Source: Cheiracanthium punctorium
Taxonomy: Eukaryota > Arthropoda > Arachnida > Araneae > Cheiracanthiidae
Reading direction: 5' to 3'
Assembly (NCBI GenBank): GCA_038373885.1
Contig: JAWZYV010013019.1
Span: forward strand, 1,674,001-1,738,000
Length of the DNA stretch: 64,000 bases
Position 1 is the stretch's first letter. The number at the start of each line of letters is the position of its first letter. Below the pieces are notes generated by a model. The model had not been told where the DNA came from. It searched no databases and was given only the letters and a program-made list of their open reading frames with translations. The translations under genes and the position numbers were made by a program. This document shows positions 9,457 through 20,503 of the stretch, one piece after another.

Positions 9457-10866
9457 CACTGCTGGCCACCCAAATTGCAACACCAAGAAAAACAAGAGAT
9501 ATCACAACAAAATTTATTGTGTAGATAACATGTTGACCAAGTAACAAATGATTAAATTTACAGCATTCTATGAAGCGTGGTTCCTGCCAAAATCAGTACC
9601 CAGAGTAGCCGCCGTTGTCGGAGATCACAGCTGCCACACGCCTCGGCATTGATTCAAAGAGACTTTGAATGTGTTCTTGGGGTACAGCAGACCAAGCAGC
9701 TTCCACACGTTGCCAAAGTTGATCTGGTGTGACAGCTGGGGATGAACTCTGGGTCAGTCGTTGAGCAACCATGGACCACATGTTTTCTATCGGCGAAAGA
9801 TCCGGAGAGCGCGCCGGCCAGGGAAGCAATTCAATCTGGTGATTGACGAAGAACCCTTGGACAATGCGTGCCACGTGTGGCCGTGCATTATCCTGCTGAA
9901 ATATGGCTGTTGGCAAGCCCTGAAGGTAAGAAAGGACAACTGGCTCCAACACCTCGGAGATGTAGCGCTGGCTGGTTAAAGTACCGGCAATGCGTACTAG
10001 AGGAGTGCGAGAGAGATATCCGATACCGCCCCATACCATAATACCCGGTGCAGGACCAGTGTGACGGTGCATAATGCAGCTGTTCAGCATCCTCTCTCCA
10101 CGGTGTCTCCAGACTCGAATCCGACCGTCGTGGTGTTGCATACAGAAGCGTGACTCGTCAGTAAAGAGAATTTCATTCCATTCTGTCGTCCACATCCTTC
10201 TTTCATCGCACCATTGGCGGCGGAGACGTCTGTGGTTCCGCGTCAGAGGTAGACAAAGCAACGGACGTCTTGCGGACAGACCATTCTGCTGTAAACGACG
10301 TCGAATGGTACGCGCAGACACTGGATGATGCGTTACAGACTGAATCTGCTGTGATATGGTTCGTGATGTGACTGAGCGGTCCGTCACTGCCATGCGTACA
10401 ATCTGCCTGTCATCACGTGACGTGGTGCACTGAGGTCGATGCGGTCGATCACGTCTGTCCGTCGTACCCTCCTGCACCCAACGATCACATATCCGCATCA
10501 CAGTTGTTTGGTTTCGTCCAATACGACGACCGATTTCCCTGAAAGATAACCCACAATCTCGGTATGCCACTATCCTTCCTCTGTCAAACTCGGATACTTG
10601 ATCAAAAGATGATCGTTGTTTCCTACGAGGCATAATTTATCGTTTTTTTTGAAAAAAAAGCAAGAAAAACACAATTGCTGTACTTGAAACCGTCGAAATC
10701 TCCAAACCTTAAATAGCGCTTTGAGGTGGCGCCACAGGCGCGCTTGATGTGCGTCTGCGCTGAAATTCTAATCATTTGCATATCTCACCTCAGCTAATGC
10801 ATGTTGTAAATTTCATATTATTTGCATGCTTCCTTCAGGGTGTTGCATTTACGATGGCCAGCAGTG
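9457..10866 (-). mobile_element. Intact Tc1-type transposon (1410 bp)
   Basis: Both ends start CACTGCTGGCCA (9457 onward, and the complement ending at 10866). The match continues imperfectly to about 30 bp, through AAATTGCAACACC at the left and AAATGCAACACC in the inverted right end. TA flanks both sides (9455-9456 and 10867-10868), the expected target duplication. The element carries one intact transposase gene on the minus strand. The body is visibly richer in G+C than the DNA around it. It is the only element here with both intact ends and an intact gene, so it is probably the youngest autonomous insertion. Confidence 0.93.
9593..10633 (-). CDS. Tc1-type DD34E transposase, intact
   Basis: A 346-residue protein in one uninterrupted frame; the start MPRRKQR is the first Met of the frame and Tc1 enzymes are usually about 340 residues. 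It should bind the element ends, excise the DNA and insert it at TA. Residues about 12-55 form a first helix-turn-helix (FREIGRRIGRNQTTVMRICDR region). Residues about 100-122 form a second (HPVSARTIRRRLQ), with a basic stretch RRDRPHR near 60 between them. The catalytic domain has D159 (ILFTDESRF), D248 (FQQDNARPH) and E283 (SPDLSPIENMW), with exactly 34 residues between the last two, which defines the DD34E Tc1 group. The GGIG box is at about 202-205. All catalytic residues are present, so the enzyme could be active. The ending GGYSGY is typical of the arthropod Tc1 copies I remember. Confidence 0.95.
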   Translation of the reverse strand: MPRRKQRSSFDQVSEFDRGRIVAYRDCGLSFREIGRRIGRNQTTVMRICDRWVQEGTTDRRDRPHRPQCTTSRDDRQIVRMAVTDRSVTSRTISQQIQSVTHHPVSARTIRRRLQQNGLSARRPLLCLPLTRNHRRLRRQWCDERRMWTTEWNEILFTDESRFCMQHHDGRIRVWRHRGERMLNSCIMHRHTGPAPGIMVWGGIGYLSRTPLVRIAGTLTSQRYISEVLEPVVLSYLQGLPTAIFQQDNARPHVARIVQGFFVNHQIELLPWPARSPDLSPIENMWSMVAQRLTQSSSPAVTPDQLWQRVEAAWSAVPQEHIQSLFESMPRRVAAVISDNGGYSGY

Positions 10867-11184
10867 TATTATTGAATAATCATATCTCAATTTCACATCA
10901 AATAAATTTGTATGAAATGCACGAAAAAATGTATGTAGCTTAACAAACGGACAGAAGTCATGTGCTGTCCGCAACAAATATTTTTTTTTTTCATTTTAAT
11001 ACATGTTTCCGAATGCATTAAATACTTATGTGATAACATGTGAAAGTTTAAAAACAACGACGACAAAATTTCCTTGAAAGTGAAAAATATGAAATCATTA
11101 TATTTCACTTCCAAAGTAAATTATATCGAAAAGCTGTCTCAAACATTGCAACGTCCCATTAAAATAAAATATGTCTTTCCAACA

Positions 11185-11420
11185 ATAAAATATCTTTGTG
11201 AAATATCAGTCAGCTACTAATTATTTCACGAACGCTTTCATCCCGTAGAGAATACGGAAAGTTATGGAGCTAATTAAAATAGTTCTTTTCAGCTTTTATT
11301 ACGGTTTTGTTTAAATGGGACTTAGTTTCACGGAAAAAAGCAGGGAAAAGTTTATTTCTTTTTGTTAGTCGGATTTTGTTAATGTACGTTTGTCTGCTTC
11401 CAGAAAACGCAATTCCGTTA
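11185..11420 (+). repeat. Diverged duplicated segment, copy 2 (pairs with 6530-6800)
   Basis: Runs from 'aaaatatctttgtgaaatatc' (split as aaaatatctttg + tgaaatatc) through ttatttcacgaacgctttc and agctaattaaaatagttc to the gtctgcttccagaaaac block. The order is the same as in copy 1. The two lie about 4.6 kb apart in direct orientation with the Tc1 insertion between them. Confidence 0.5.
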
Positions 11421-11795
11421 ATTTGTCGGATAAAACGTCAGTGGGGTGCTTCAGCATTAGTGTTATTAGATTGCATCGCTAATGTGATTAAGATATTTCT
11501 TAATTCGATTTCAGACAATTCACAAGTAACTGAATTTCATGAATATGTTAGATAAAAGAAAAAAAAAGAAAAAAAAATGTTCACATTAAAGTGTTTTCGT
11601 GCTCATTTATGTGGTATTGAAATGTAACTTTTATGTATAGTTAATATTAAAATGCATACAACTGAACTGCTTCGATACAAATGATAGCTGAAAAATTGCA
11701 TGATTATCAGCTCTAGTGTTCAAGAGTCTGGTAAAGCAGTTGATATAATTTTGTATTTAAAAATAGAATCTTACTTAATAGTAGCGCTATATGCT
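11421..11795. other. AT-rich DNA without recognisable features
   Basis: No supported gene or repeat; a GAAAAAA-rich stretch lies at 11551-11578. Confidence 0.35.
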
Positions 11796-13100
11796 AATGA
11801 GATGTATGTATCTATGTATGAGTGATCGCTGTAGTCGGCTAGACCGTTTTTTCGGATCTGCACCAAATTTCGCACACTGGCTAAACAGACAAAGAAAAGC
11901 TATAACCTTAAAAAATTCAATCCTGTTTTTAATTTTTTAGTTATTTTATGTTTTGTCCAGTTTTCGGATACTTTTCGCGCATTTGCGTTATATAAATTCG
12001 TAATTGCGTTATATAAATTGCGTTATATAATATCGTCGAAAACTACACAGTATTCTTTTCCAAATAAGCTTCGTTTTAAAATCACATTTTAATTTGTAGA
12101 TTTTTAAGAATTTTTAATAAAAAGATCACTTTTCAGGAGAGTTTTCGCAATTTGAAATTGAAACTGTCGCATCGAAAAATCTAACTAAAATTTTTTCATC
12201 CTTTTTCCATTGATAAAATATTTATTTCGCCCACTTTTAAATTTTCTGCCATGCAGAAATATGAATTAGATTTTTTATGGTACTTTTTCTATAAAGATCG
12301 CGAATTAAAAATCTCTATTACGTAAAGAAGGTAGCAAGGAGATTTTTTTTTACTATGCTTTTTCCCATTGGCTGAAGCGTTTCCAACTAAGAGTAGATTT
12401 TCTTTTCTGTAGGGGAGGGGGGGGCACTGATACAATAAATTTTCGAACATCAGAAGCTATTTTTACGCGTGCTACTTGTGATTTCTCTCCTGGAATTCAA
12501 TTTTTCTTAAAGGTACTTTTGGACAGTTGCACTTTTATGAAAATTTTGAGCAAGTTATTTTGTTGTTGTTATTATTAGGATAGATGTAACATCTAGTTGT
12601 GCACCTCCCCTTTTGGTTCCATTCGACTGGATAGTTTATCTACAGGACTGCCCAAAACATTCGAAATACATTACACTCAATGGGCCGAAATTCATTAAAC
12701 TGGCATATCTCAAAAACTGTTAGGCGTTGAATGTTGAAACTTTATATTTAGGATTGTTGTAACATCTAGTTGTGCACCTCCCCTTTCGGTTCCATTCGAC
12801 TGAATAGTTTATCTACAGGACCGCCCAAAAGATTCGAAATACATTACGCTCTATGGGCCGAAATTCATCAAAGCGTTTTTTAGAGGTATTGGGCTATTTC
12901 AAACGACTCAGAAGTGATATATGCTGTAAAGAGTTAGAAAATGAATTTCTCTATTAAAAAAAGTGTCTTTATCATTTATAGTTCTGCTACAGGAACACTC
13001 AAAAGATTTCCAATACATTACGGTCAATAGCAATTTTAGGGGCATTCATCAATTTCAAGCACAATACCGTCCTACCACATTTATACATGGATTAGAAATT
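11796..13100 (+). repeat. 172-bp-period satellite-like repeat with microsatellite head, array 1
   Basis: Begins with a tatgtatc-type microsatellite (11806-11822) and a block with gatcgctgtagtcggc. The clearest repeated unit starts with ttaggat at 12575 and again at 12748, giving a period of 173 bp. Each unit contains gtaacatctagttgtgcacc, tagtttatctacagga and a tacattac…atgggccgaaattcat block. A third, decayed unit follows to about 13060. Blocks such as atagttt and acattac..c.atg also occur in the arrays at 42.9-43.6 and 60.15-60.54 kb. Non-coding. Confidence 0.6.
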
Positions 13101-13768
13101 ATGCAATGACTTATTTATTTAAATTTTTAAACGCATGGAACTTGAAAATTTATATTATTATTTTAATTTTACGATAGCGGAACTTACGATAGCGGCGGTT
13201 TTCTTTTCTTGTTGTATTATCATTTTTAGTAGATATTAAATTACCAACTTTTAAACGTGGAACTTGAAGATTTTTAAAATTATTTTTTTAATTCTATAAT
13301 AACGTGACTTGACGATTTTTTTTTAGGGGGAGGGGTAGGGGGGGGCAATTAATTTAAGATAGTATTTTTACCCAAGTTTTTATTAGAGTATAAAACGATT
13401 TTTTGGTATCTGCGTCACATACAACGTTTGTAGAATTGCACACATATGCAGGCTAATATTTTTAAATTCATATTTAGTTTATGCATTAATGGTTGCAAAA
13501 ATAAACCATGGGAATAGATTTACGAGCATGAGCGGATATTTTGTTTATTTATTTGTCTGAAAAGTTGTGCCTTTTATAATTAATGGTACCGGGAAACACC
13601 CGTCTACACAGCTACTACATAAGTATAAGGGGGGGGGGGAAGTAGGGTTAATAATTTTTCATAATTTCGCGAGCCCCAGGAGTCCCAAAATTTAAGAACT
13701 CCTGCTGTGGCGTATTTTTGTAACTACTGGTAATTTTGTATAACTGATAGAAAATGAATTCACATGGA

Positions 13769-13952
13769 CAGGGGCGTAGCCAGAAATTTTTCATATGGGA
13801 GTGGGTTACGACTACTACAACTCATATATATATATGTATACGTGTGTGTGATATTGTAGTGAAGAATATACATTTTGTATGGCAAAAAATTCCTCATGGG
13901 GGGGGGGGGTAGTCCTCCTTACCACCACCACCACCCCTTGGCTACGCCCCTG
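13769..13952 (+). mobile_element. hAT-like MITE, copy a
   Basis: Starts CAGGGGCGTAGCCAG and ends CTTGGCTACGCCCCTG, flanked by a perfect 8-bp duplication CACATGGA (13761-13768 and 13953-13960). CAG…CTG-type ends with 8-bp duplications are the hAT signature. At 184 bp it has no coding capacity. The interior has a conserved AT block (gtagtgaagaatatac, ttttgtatggcaaaaaatt) between G-rich and C-rich tracts. Confidence 0.82.
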
Positions 13953-13960
13953 CACATGGA

Positions 13961-14569
13961 GCTTTTTTTACACATGAAAGACAATTTAAGAAAATGCGTT
14001 TTGACAGTTTTCTGTTTTTTAAAAATCAGTTGAGCAACTTCTTTGATGCTTTTTTTCCCCCTCTTCCATGAGTGGAGTTTTAAAAACATCTAATTTTATT
14101 TCTTACAAACTTTTATTATGTATTTAAATTAGTTAAGTTTTATTTTGTATTTGAATGGTATCTTGTTCTTTATGCTAGAATGTATTCATTTTATTTTTAG
14201 GTAAGTTCTTATTCTGTTGATCTTGAAATACCCAAACGTAGGTGAGTTTTACGCAGTGTATGAATATTTTTTGCATTTATTTTCTTTTTTAGTTACCAGA
14301 ATTATTAAAGTGCTTATTTAGATTACTACTTGTTAAACAGTCTACAATTTTTTTTTTCAGTTTTAACGAGCAATTTTTATTATTTTTTACGTCTTCTATA
14401 ATTATATTAAATACGTATGAACAAAATATTAAGGATTTAAGATTTAATAACTTAGCGGTTATTTGCGTGTATACCTTACACTTACATGAATTCATATTTG
14501 AAGAAAGAATTTTATAGATTTTTTTATTCAAGAAAGAAATCTGAATAACAGAGAGGAGGAGTGGAGAAG
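13961..14569. other. AT-rich DNA without recognisable features
   Basis: A 111-codon open frame overlaps 14289-14624 on the minus strand but is lysine/asparagine/leucine-rich and matches nothing I know. I treat it as chance. Confidence 0.4.
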
Positions 14570-14940
14570 GGCTGTATAACTTCCTCTTAGGATGGTTGTC
14601 AAAATGTCCTGAAACTGATTTCAATTACTCGTGAGAGTCATATTTTACAGCAATAATTTTATAGATATCACATTTTTTCTGAGACCATGCGAAATATGTT
14701 AAAAAGAACGTTTTGGACGCCTACCTTTCAAAGTAATCAATTTTGGAAAATGCAGTAATCTGGCACCTACCGTAAAATCTCGCAAACATGCCAAATTTCG
14801 TATTATTAGATCAGATTCGGCCAGCCGAAATTTAGACATACTTTCTGGTCCCCCTAATAATTGTTTCTGGGTGCTTTTAGAAAAGATCTGCAAATGCTGC
14901 GTACGCCAATTTTCAAGAGGGCACCTGATATAGTTCATTT
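14570..14940 (+). repeat. Unclassified dispersed repeat, copy 1 (pairs with 20165-20490)
   Basis: Shares with the second copy, in order, the blocks aatgtcctgaaa, attttacagcaa, gaaatatgttaaaaagaacg, cctacctttc, catgccaaatttc, ttattag and ctttctggtcccccctaat-like sequence. No frame survives and I do not know the family. Confidence 0.5.
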
Positions 14941-14982
14941 AAATTTCATGTATAAATTCCGAGGTACGTGTTTGTGTTATGA

Positions 14983-15148
14983 CAAGCCTACACGAGGGGC
15001 ATCTGGCTATAAAAGGATGACTTGGTCGGATGACTTTTAGGGGTTTCTAACGCGTATTCACCTTATATATGGAGAAAGTCGTCGAAAACTCCAGACCGTT
15101 AGATCGACAGCCGCGCAGTAGGTGCAAACACGGGACTTTCACATTTCA
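14983..15148 (-). repeat. SINE family A copy, reverse orientation
   Basis: Contains the reversed body: acgcgtattcacc, gtcgaaaactccagaccg and ttagatcgacagccgcgc, then a degraded B-box region. It matches the 7384 copy over nearly its whole length. Confidence 0.6.
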
Positions 15149-15461
15149 GCATAAATTCCGAGGTAATCGATACTACATAAGTACAAAATTACAAATGCTT
15201 TTCAGACTTTCTAAGGCAGAACAAGAAACGAACTCGGAGAAAATAATTGGTATAAATAATGAGGTTTGTTGCTGCCTATTTCAATAAACAGTTGTTGTAC
15301 AGCGTTGAGAATCAACATGTGATTTCTGTGACAATGATAAATTTGAGTCCGGATGAGCTCAGTAATTGCAGATTGTTCAGAAGGCCCTCCGATGTAAAAA
15401 AGGAAGTTTTGCAGAAATTTTAGTAGTCCTCGTACAGTTCAAGATGTAAACAATCATTGTA

Positions 15462-15620
15462 AAGGCCACGGTAGCCCGGTTGGGAGAGGCGTAGTAGAAA
15501 GGTTCTGGGCTCGATCCTGAGACCAACCAAGACCGCCATGCTCGCTAATAGCGACTGGGACACGTTAAAATAAGTCGTGGCCGCAAGGTCGTTCAAGTTC
15601 TCATACGAAAACTTGTAGAG
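15462..15620 (+). repeat. tRNA-derived SINE-like repeat, different family
   Basis: Reads tagcccggttgggag (A-box-like) and, 28 bases on, ggttctgggctcgatcc (B-box-like), followed by a non-tRNA body (gcgactgggacacg, gtcgtggccgcaaggtcg, gttcaagttctcatac). The spacing suits a polymerase III promoter. It does not fold into a full tRNA and lacks a functional anticodon stem, so I call it a SINE rather than a tRNA gene. Confidence 0.55.
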
Positions 15621-15811
15621 AAAAAGAATATTGCCATTCTGAAGAAGAAAGAAAATCGGAGTGAACATTGTGTTTCCTGCTTCTCTACCTACGTGTGGGT
15701 CAGCGATTCTTTTTCGCAGAAGAAGGATGGACTTTTTCAACTCGAAAGGGTCGTGCAGCTCTTAATATTGTTGTGGGGGTTTTATAAAGTTTTTTAGTTT
15801 ATATTTGTTAA

Positions 15812-16249
15812 CCCTTTGAGGCGCAACCCTTTCCCAATGCTGAAAAAAAGGGCAGCCGTTGCCATCGCTCGACTTAACTACCAGCAAGATGGCGGACGAT
15901 CGAAACGTTCATCGCCTGCCACAGATCTAGAGATCCTTTTTTGACGACAGCTGGCTGTGCTCTTGCTGGTAGTTAAGTCGAGCGATGGCAACGGCTGCCC
16001 TTTTTTCAGCATTGGGCAATCTATCCAGCTGTTCTCCCATTCTTCCATTTTTCAGCAGATGTCAGTGCTGTTAAAAATAATCGTGACCATTTTTTTACGG
16101 GAAAGGACGTGCTAAAATGTAAAGGATTCTCGTGGAGCCATGTCCCCCGCAACTATTTTCATAGAAATCAAATCTATTCTTCGTGACTGGCAACAGTCAA
16201 AACGTCAGAGTTTCGTGTTTCCAGAGCGGGAACACTGCGCGTTAAAGGG
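15812..16249 (-). mobile_element. piggyBac-like MITE, copy 5
   Basis: Perfect TTAA on both sides (15808-15811 and 16250-16253), with ends CCCTTTGAGGCGCAACC and GCGCGTTAAAGGG. The centre is deleted: most of the inverted arm is gone and gctgtgctcttgctgg joins the remainder. The long fold-back is therefore lost. The left arm keeps CAAGATGGCGG at 15885-15895. The intact duplication suggests a fairly recent insertion. Confidence 0.85.
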
Positions 16250-16409
16250 TTAAATAACATGATTTCAAAAATATTTTGCTTTGTCAGTTTTCTGCAGACT
16301 TGGTGTTTTATTCCACTTTTTTAAATCAGAAAGAAATGCATCAACAATTGCCTCCGAAACTCCCGATTTTGATTTGAAAGGAAAATGCAAAACTATAACA
16401 GAGAAAGGT

Positions 16410-16710
16410 AAAATCAAAATAAAAAACAACAAATTTAGTTTCCAAAACGGAAACACGTTGCTCTTGGCATTTTGCCACCAAGTTTGAGGTTCGGCACGAT
16501 CGAAAGATTTCTTTTTACTCTTTCAAAATACATTACATTAAATACATCCATAAATTTGTTCCTCTTGCACACTTTTATAGCTTCCATATGCACCGTGATC
16601 AAATTTAGTGTTCGATAACCAGATAAGTTTGCTTGCTAAATAAATATGAATTATCTATGTAAAGTATATTTCACGTTGAACGGATGATAAATGATATAGC
16701 GATGCTGCCA
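16410..16710 (+). repeat. Diverged duplicated segment, copy 1 (pairs with 19225-19515)
   Basis: Common blocks in the same order: cttggcattttgccac, agtttgaggttc, catccataaattt, gatcaaattt, tgttcgata, taaataaatat and ttatctatgtaaagtatatt. Direct orientation, about 2.8 kb apart. No coding frame is shared. Confidence 0.6.
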
Positions 16711-17045
16711 AAATCGGAAAAATAATGATTCTTGGCTTATAAAGTTTTCTTGGAAATTCCTGCTTCAATTTTTTTTTTTCCCTAGATTGCCGCATAATGA
16801 TCAAACCGCCAATAAAGAAATCATATCAATAAATGTGTGTACTAAAACTGTACTACTACTGTGCGAATTAACTAATAGTCAATTAACTAAACTAATAATC
16901 AATAGAAATGTTAACTAATAGTCAATTAGAAATTAATTGTATTAATCGTCGTTTCATAATTTCTCTGAGAAATTGGAATGTAGAAATAGGTGACACATGA
17001 GACCCGTTTTAATATAAACATTTAGTTTGCTTGTTTGTAAATTAA

Positions 17046-17465
17046 CCCTTTAACGCGCAGTGTTCCCGCTCTGGTAACTGGGAACACCAAACTCTGACGT
17101 TTTGACTGTTGCCAGTCACGAAGAATGGATTTGATTTCTATAAAAATAGTTGCGGGTGACATGTATCCACGAGAATCCTTTACTTTTTAGCACGTCCTTT
17201 CCCGTAAAAAAATTGTCACGATTATTTTTACCGGCACTGACATCTGCTGAAAAATAGAAGAATGCGAGAACAGCTGGATAGATTGCCCAATGCTGAAAAA
17301 AGGGTATCCGTTGCCATCGCTCGACTTAACTACCAGCAAGATGGCGGACCATCGTAACGTTCATCGCGTGCCGCAGATCTACAGACCCCTTTTTTTACGC
17401 AGCTGGCTGTGTGGCACAGCCAGCTGACTTTTTTCAGCATTGGGAACGGGTTGAGCCTCGAAGGG
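17046..17465 (+). mobile_element. piggyBac-like MITE, copy 6
   Basis: TTAA at 17042-17045 and 17466-17469; ends CCCTTTAACGCGCAGTG and TTGAGCCTCGAAGGG. The left unique region and first arm are complete (CAAGATGGCGG at 17337-17347). The second arm is reduced to a stub (cacagccagctgac then ttttttcagcattggg), so the palindrome is short. The right TTAA adjoins a SINE. Confidence 0.83.
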
Positions 17466-17469
17466 TTAA

Positions 17470-17610
17470 GGCCGAGTGACTGCGCTAGGGTCCTAGGCCT
17501 GTTGGGGGACTTTCTAAGGGATTCTAGCCCCCATTTACGCGAGGTTTCGAAGAAAACCACGGACAATGCCGAACGGCTGGGACGACAGACGTGACCGGGT
17601 TTACAAACAT
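17470..17610 (-). repeat. SINE (related to the 49167-49395 copy), reverse orientation
   Basis: Its reverse complement matches the 49.2 kb copy through gttcggcattgtccgtgg, ttttcttcgaaacc, cttagaaagtcc, aggcctaggaccctag and gcagtcactcggcc. The B-box half is missing. It starts directly after the TTAA of the adjacent MITE. Confidence 0.6.
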
Positions 17611-17771
17611 TAGAAGATTGCTTATTAAATCAAAATTAGTTCTGATTGAATATGTTTTTATTTATACAGTACCATCCGATTAATAACATTAGAACATTAC
17701 CCCCCCCCCATTTACTACTTGTCCCATATTTTGAGGTTTTGTTCCGTATTTAAAAAGCAGTCCTCTTATTA

Positions 17772-18230
17772 CAGTGGTCCCCAACCACGTTGGCTGGTAC
17801 CGGTCCGTGAATCAAATGGTATCGGGCCGCCCAAGGAGCATTAAATATTTCTACTTTATTTACTGCAGTGTATTTCTCTCAGATTTGTGCGACTTTTTGC
17901 TCATTTATACCTTTGTAACAAAAGAAATCTTGTAACAATTTTAAATTAGTTTATTAATTATTAAATATTTCGAGATTATGAATTAAAATTCATTCATAAA
18001 ATTGAAAATAAATGCGCTTTCCTGAGTAAACGAAACAAATAAATGAAATGAGTTTTTTATTGAACAAAAAAGAAACGTCGCGTCATTTATACATCCAAAT
18101 TGTAATAACATTATCGAATATTATTAAATGAAAACGATATAAAAAATCGACACGCCCCCCCCCCCCTCCGATCTCTCTCAGCAAGGCCGCGGTAAAATTA
18201 GCAAACGTTGACTGGTTCCCGGCAGTAAAA
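17772..18230 (+). mobile_element. hAT-like element remnant (CAGTGGTCCCCAACC end)
   Basis: The left end CAGTGGTCCCCAACCACG, with cggtccgtgaatc just inside, is a common hAT-type terminus. The right part (ggccgcggtaaaattagc, aaacgttgactggttccc) resembles the usual subterminal sequence of such elements, but the expected terminal ggttggggaccactg is missing. No transposase and no clear 8-bp duplication. Confidence 0.5.
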
Positions 18231-18420
18231 ATGCGTCCCTCGATGGGCCTAGTCACTAAACTCCGTTCCCGTAAGAACCCGGAAAATGAAGCAGGGCCCG
18301 GCTTAGCCAGTGCCTGGGAGGGTGGTTAAACTCCTCTCGCAGGTTCCTCCGCCCTTCGTCTTCCTATATGGGGGATCTGGCACCGCTCCGCCGTTGCCAA
18401 AGGGCAATAGCAACAACAAA
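18231..18420. other. G+C-richer unclassified stretch
   Basis: About 180 bp of visibly higher G+C than its neighbours (gcagggcccggcttagcc, gtgcctgggagggtgg, ccgctccgccgttgcc). Probably part of a repeat seen once here; no frame or end structure supports a name. Confidence 0.3.
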
Positions 18421-18778
18421 TCATAACTTCAACAAATCATCACTGCCTTATTGTACCGTATTTTTATCCCTGTGATCACCACTAGTGTTAAAATCTGCTG
18501 AGTATAGATTTGCATTAAAAATTGATTTGAAAGTTTAAACACTGCTATTTTCATAAATTTTAACCCTTCTCCCCCCCCCCCAGGCTATGTGAGTGTCCAG
18601 CAGATAGCCTTTTTTTCTTTTTCTTGTTTTTTTAGAATATTTTTTTTAAGTTCATTAAAAGTATAAAGGAAATAAATTTTAATTTTCATTAAATAACTTT
18701 TGCCGTGTTATAATTTTTCTTTTATTTCCATGCATGTGTGATTTCAAGCGTCTTATTATACACCGTACCAGGAACCCA

Positions 18779-18938
18779 GCTAGAAAAAAAATTCGAGGAG
18801 GGGAGGTGCCGAAAAAATGAGAAAAAGTGTAATTTTTCACACTTTTTTTTAATTTACTGACATCCAGTTAATATAAATTCAAAGTTTCGGGGGGTGGGGT
18901 GCCCATGCACCATGGCCCGTCCCCTGGCTACGTCCCTG
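18779..18938 (+). mobile_element. Diverged hAT-like MITE related to the CAGGGGCGTAGCCAG family
   Basis: Begins CAGGAACCCAGCTAGAAAA and ends CCCTGGCTACGTCCCTG, with G-rich and AT-rich interior blocks of similar layout to the 13769 copy. No 8-bp duplication is visible, so this is tentative. Confidence 0.35.
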
Positions 18939-19224
18939 CCCGCACCCTTTAGAGAGGGTTTTTTTGTACCAGTTTTGGAACACTGCATACATCATACATC
19001 AAAAGAACGAGTGAATATAAACACTGTTTTGAAAATATTAAATTTATTTAGCAAGAAATATTCTAAATCGTTGCAATTAATTTTTAATCGTCTAAAACTA
19101 AAAAAATAATTCAGTTATCTAAAATGCTATCTGATTTGTTATATAGAGCAAAACCTAAAGCAATAACACAGAAAAGTAACATCAGAAAAGAAAACAGTGG
19201 GGGGGAAAACAAAACAAAAAACTC

Positions 19225-19515
19225 GCGCCGAAATTTATTTCTTAAGCGAAAACACAACTTTCTTGGCAATTTGCCACTTAGTTTGAGGTTCCATATTACT
19301 TAACGATTTTTCCTTTTAGAAAAAAAAATGTTTATGCCCAAACATCCATAAATTTATGTGTTTCTTAAACAGTTTATAGCTCCTGTTATTCTGCATGATC
19401 AAATTTCCTGTTCGATAAGCCGATAAATTTTCCTGATAAATAAATATAAATTATCTATGTAAAGTATATTTGTGTTACATGGATGATAAATCATATAGCT
19501 GCATGAACGAAAGAA
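19225..19515 (+). repeat. Diverged duplicated segment, copy 2 (pairs with 16410-16710)
   Basis: Same ordered blocks as copy 1: cttggcaatttgccac, agtttgaggttcc, catccataaattt, gatcaaatttcctgttcg, taaataaatataaatt and atctatgtaaagtatatt. Confidence 0.6.
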
Positions 19516-20164
19516 ATATGAGTTGGGTATACTGTAAAAAAGAGGCCGTTTTTCATATTCTTAGAAACTGTAACTTTTCTTTTTGCAGTGTTTTAAACCA
19601 GATATCATGGAAAAAATTTTCCTTCGCAATTAATTTTATTTGAAACCGTGAGGAATATTTGTTTAATGTGCCTATCCCGAAATATATATTAATAAATCTG
19701 GTAACTGAAACTGCAAAACTTTTCTCGAGATGTATAATAAAAATTCTGTAGAAAGCAATTGGTTGACTAATTTTATCATTTAAAGTTTTGAAAATTAAAC
19801 CATATAAAAGAGACGAGAAAGAGCATGTATTTTTCGGTATTAATGATACTATTAAAAAACTTTTACTGTATGTTTGTTTTTCCTTTATCAGGAGAGGGCA
19901 GCTTGCGTCACCGCATGCGCAATTTAGAGCTTTTGGCCCCACTCAATTTTGATTTTCATCAATGGAGGGGGAATATACGTACGTGAAAGACGTCGGGAAA
20001 GTAATGTCTTTATTTTTTTACATAAAATTTACAAAAACTTTCAACAAGTATTGAATTACAAACAAGCTGTGCCTAAGCATAGGACTCATTTTTGTTTAAT
20101 TCTAAAACGAGAATTTTACAGATGATATTTTTTCTTTAAATAAAAGTGGTCACCCTCCTCCTTT
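19516..20164. other. AT-rich DNA without recognisable features
   Basis: A 129-codon minus-strand frame at 19553-19942 is hydrophobic and low in complexity and matches nothing I know. No repeat ends are seen. Confidence 0.35.
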
Positions 20165-20490
20165 TCAACTATCCTCTATCCTTCTTGGAGGATTATACTC
20201 GAAATGTTCTGAAATCGATTTTTGGGTTTTCGTGAGTTATGTATTTTACAGCAACAGTTTTTATGGGTATATCTTTTCTTCTTTGAAATTGTGCAGGATA
20301 TGTGAAAAGAACGCCCACCTTTCCCACCATCCCCATTAAGTTACGAATTTTAAAAAATGCTCTCCAATCTAGCAACGCTAAAAAACTCGCATACTTGCCA
20401 AATTTCATGTTATTAGCTTCAATAGTTTTGGCTCGGCAAAATATTGTCTTACGAAACAATGACATTACTCTCTGGTACACCTAATATTTC
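20165..20490 (+). repeat. Unclassified dispersed repeat, copy 2 (pairs with 14570-14940)
   Basis: Contains aatgttctgaaatcg, attttacagcaac, gatatgtgaaaagaacg, cccacctttccc, cttgccaaatttcatg, ttattag and ctctggtacacctaat in the same order as copy 1. Confidence 0.5.
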
Positions 20491-20503
20491 TTTTTTCTTT
20501 TTA

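Noticed and set aside
14289..14624. 111-codon minus-strand frame
   Set aside because: Lysine, asparagine, leucine and serine-rich as expected from AT-rich DNA; no domain.
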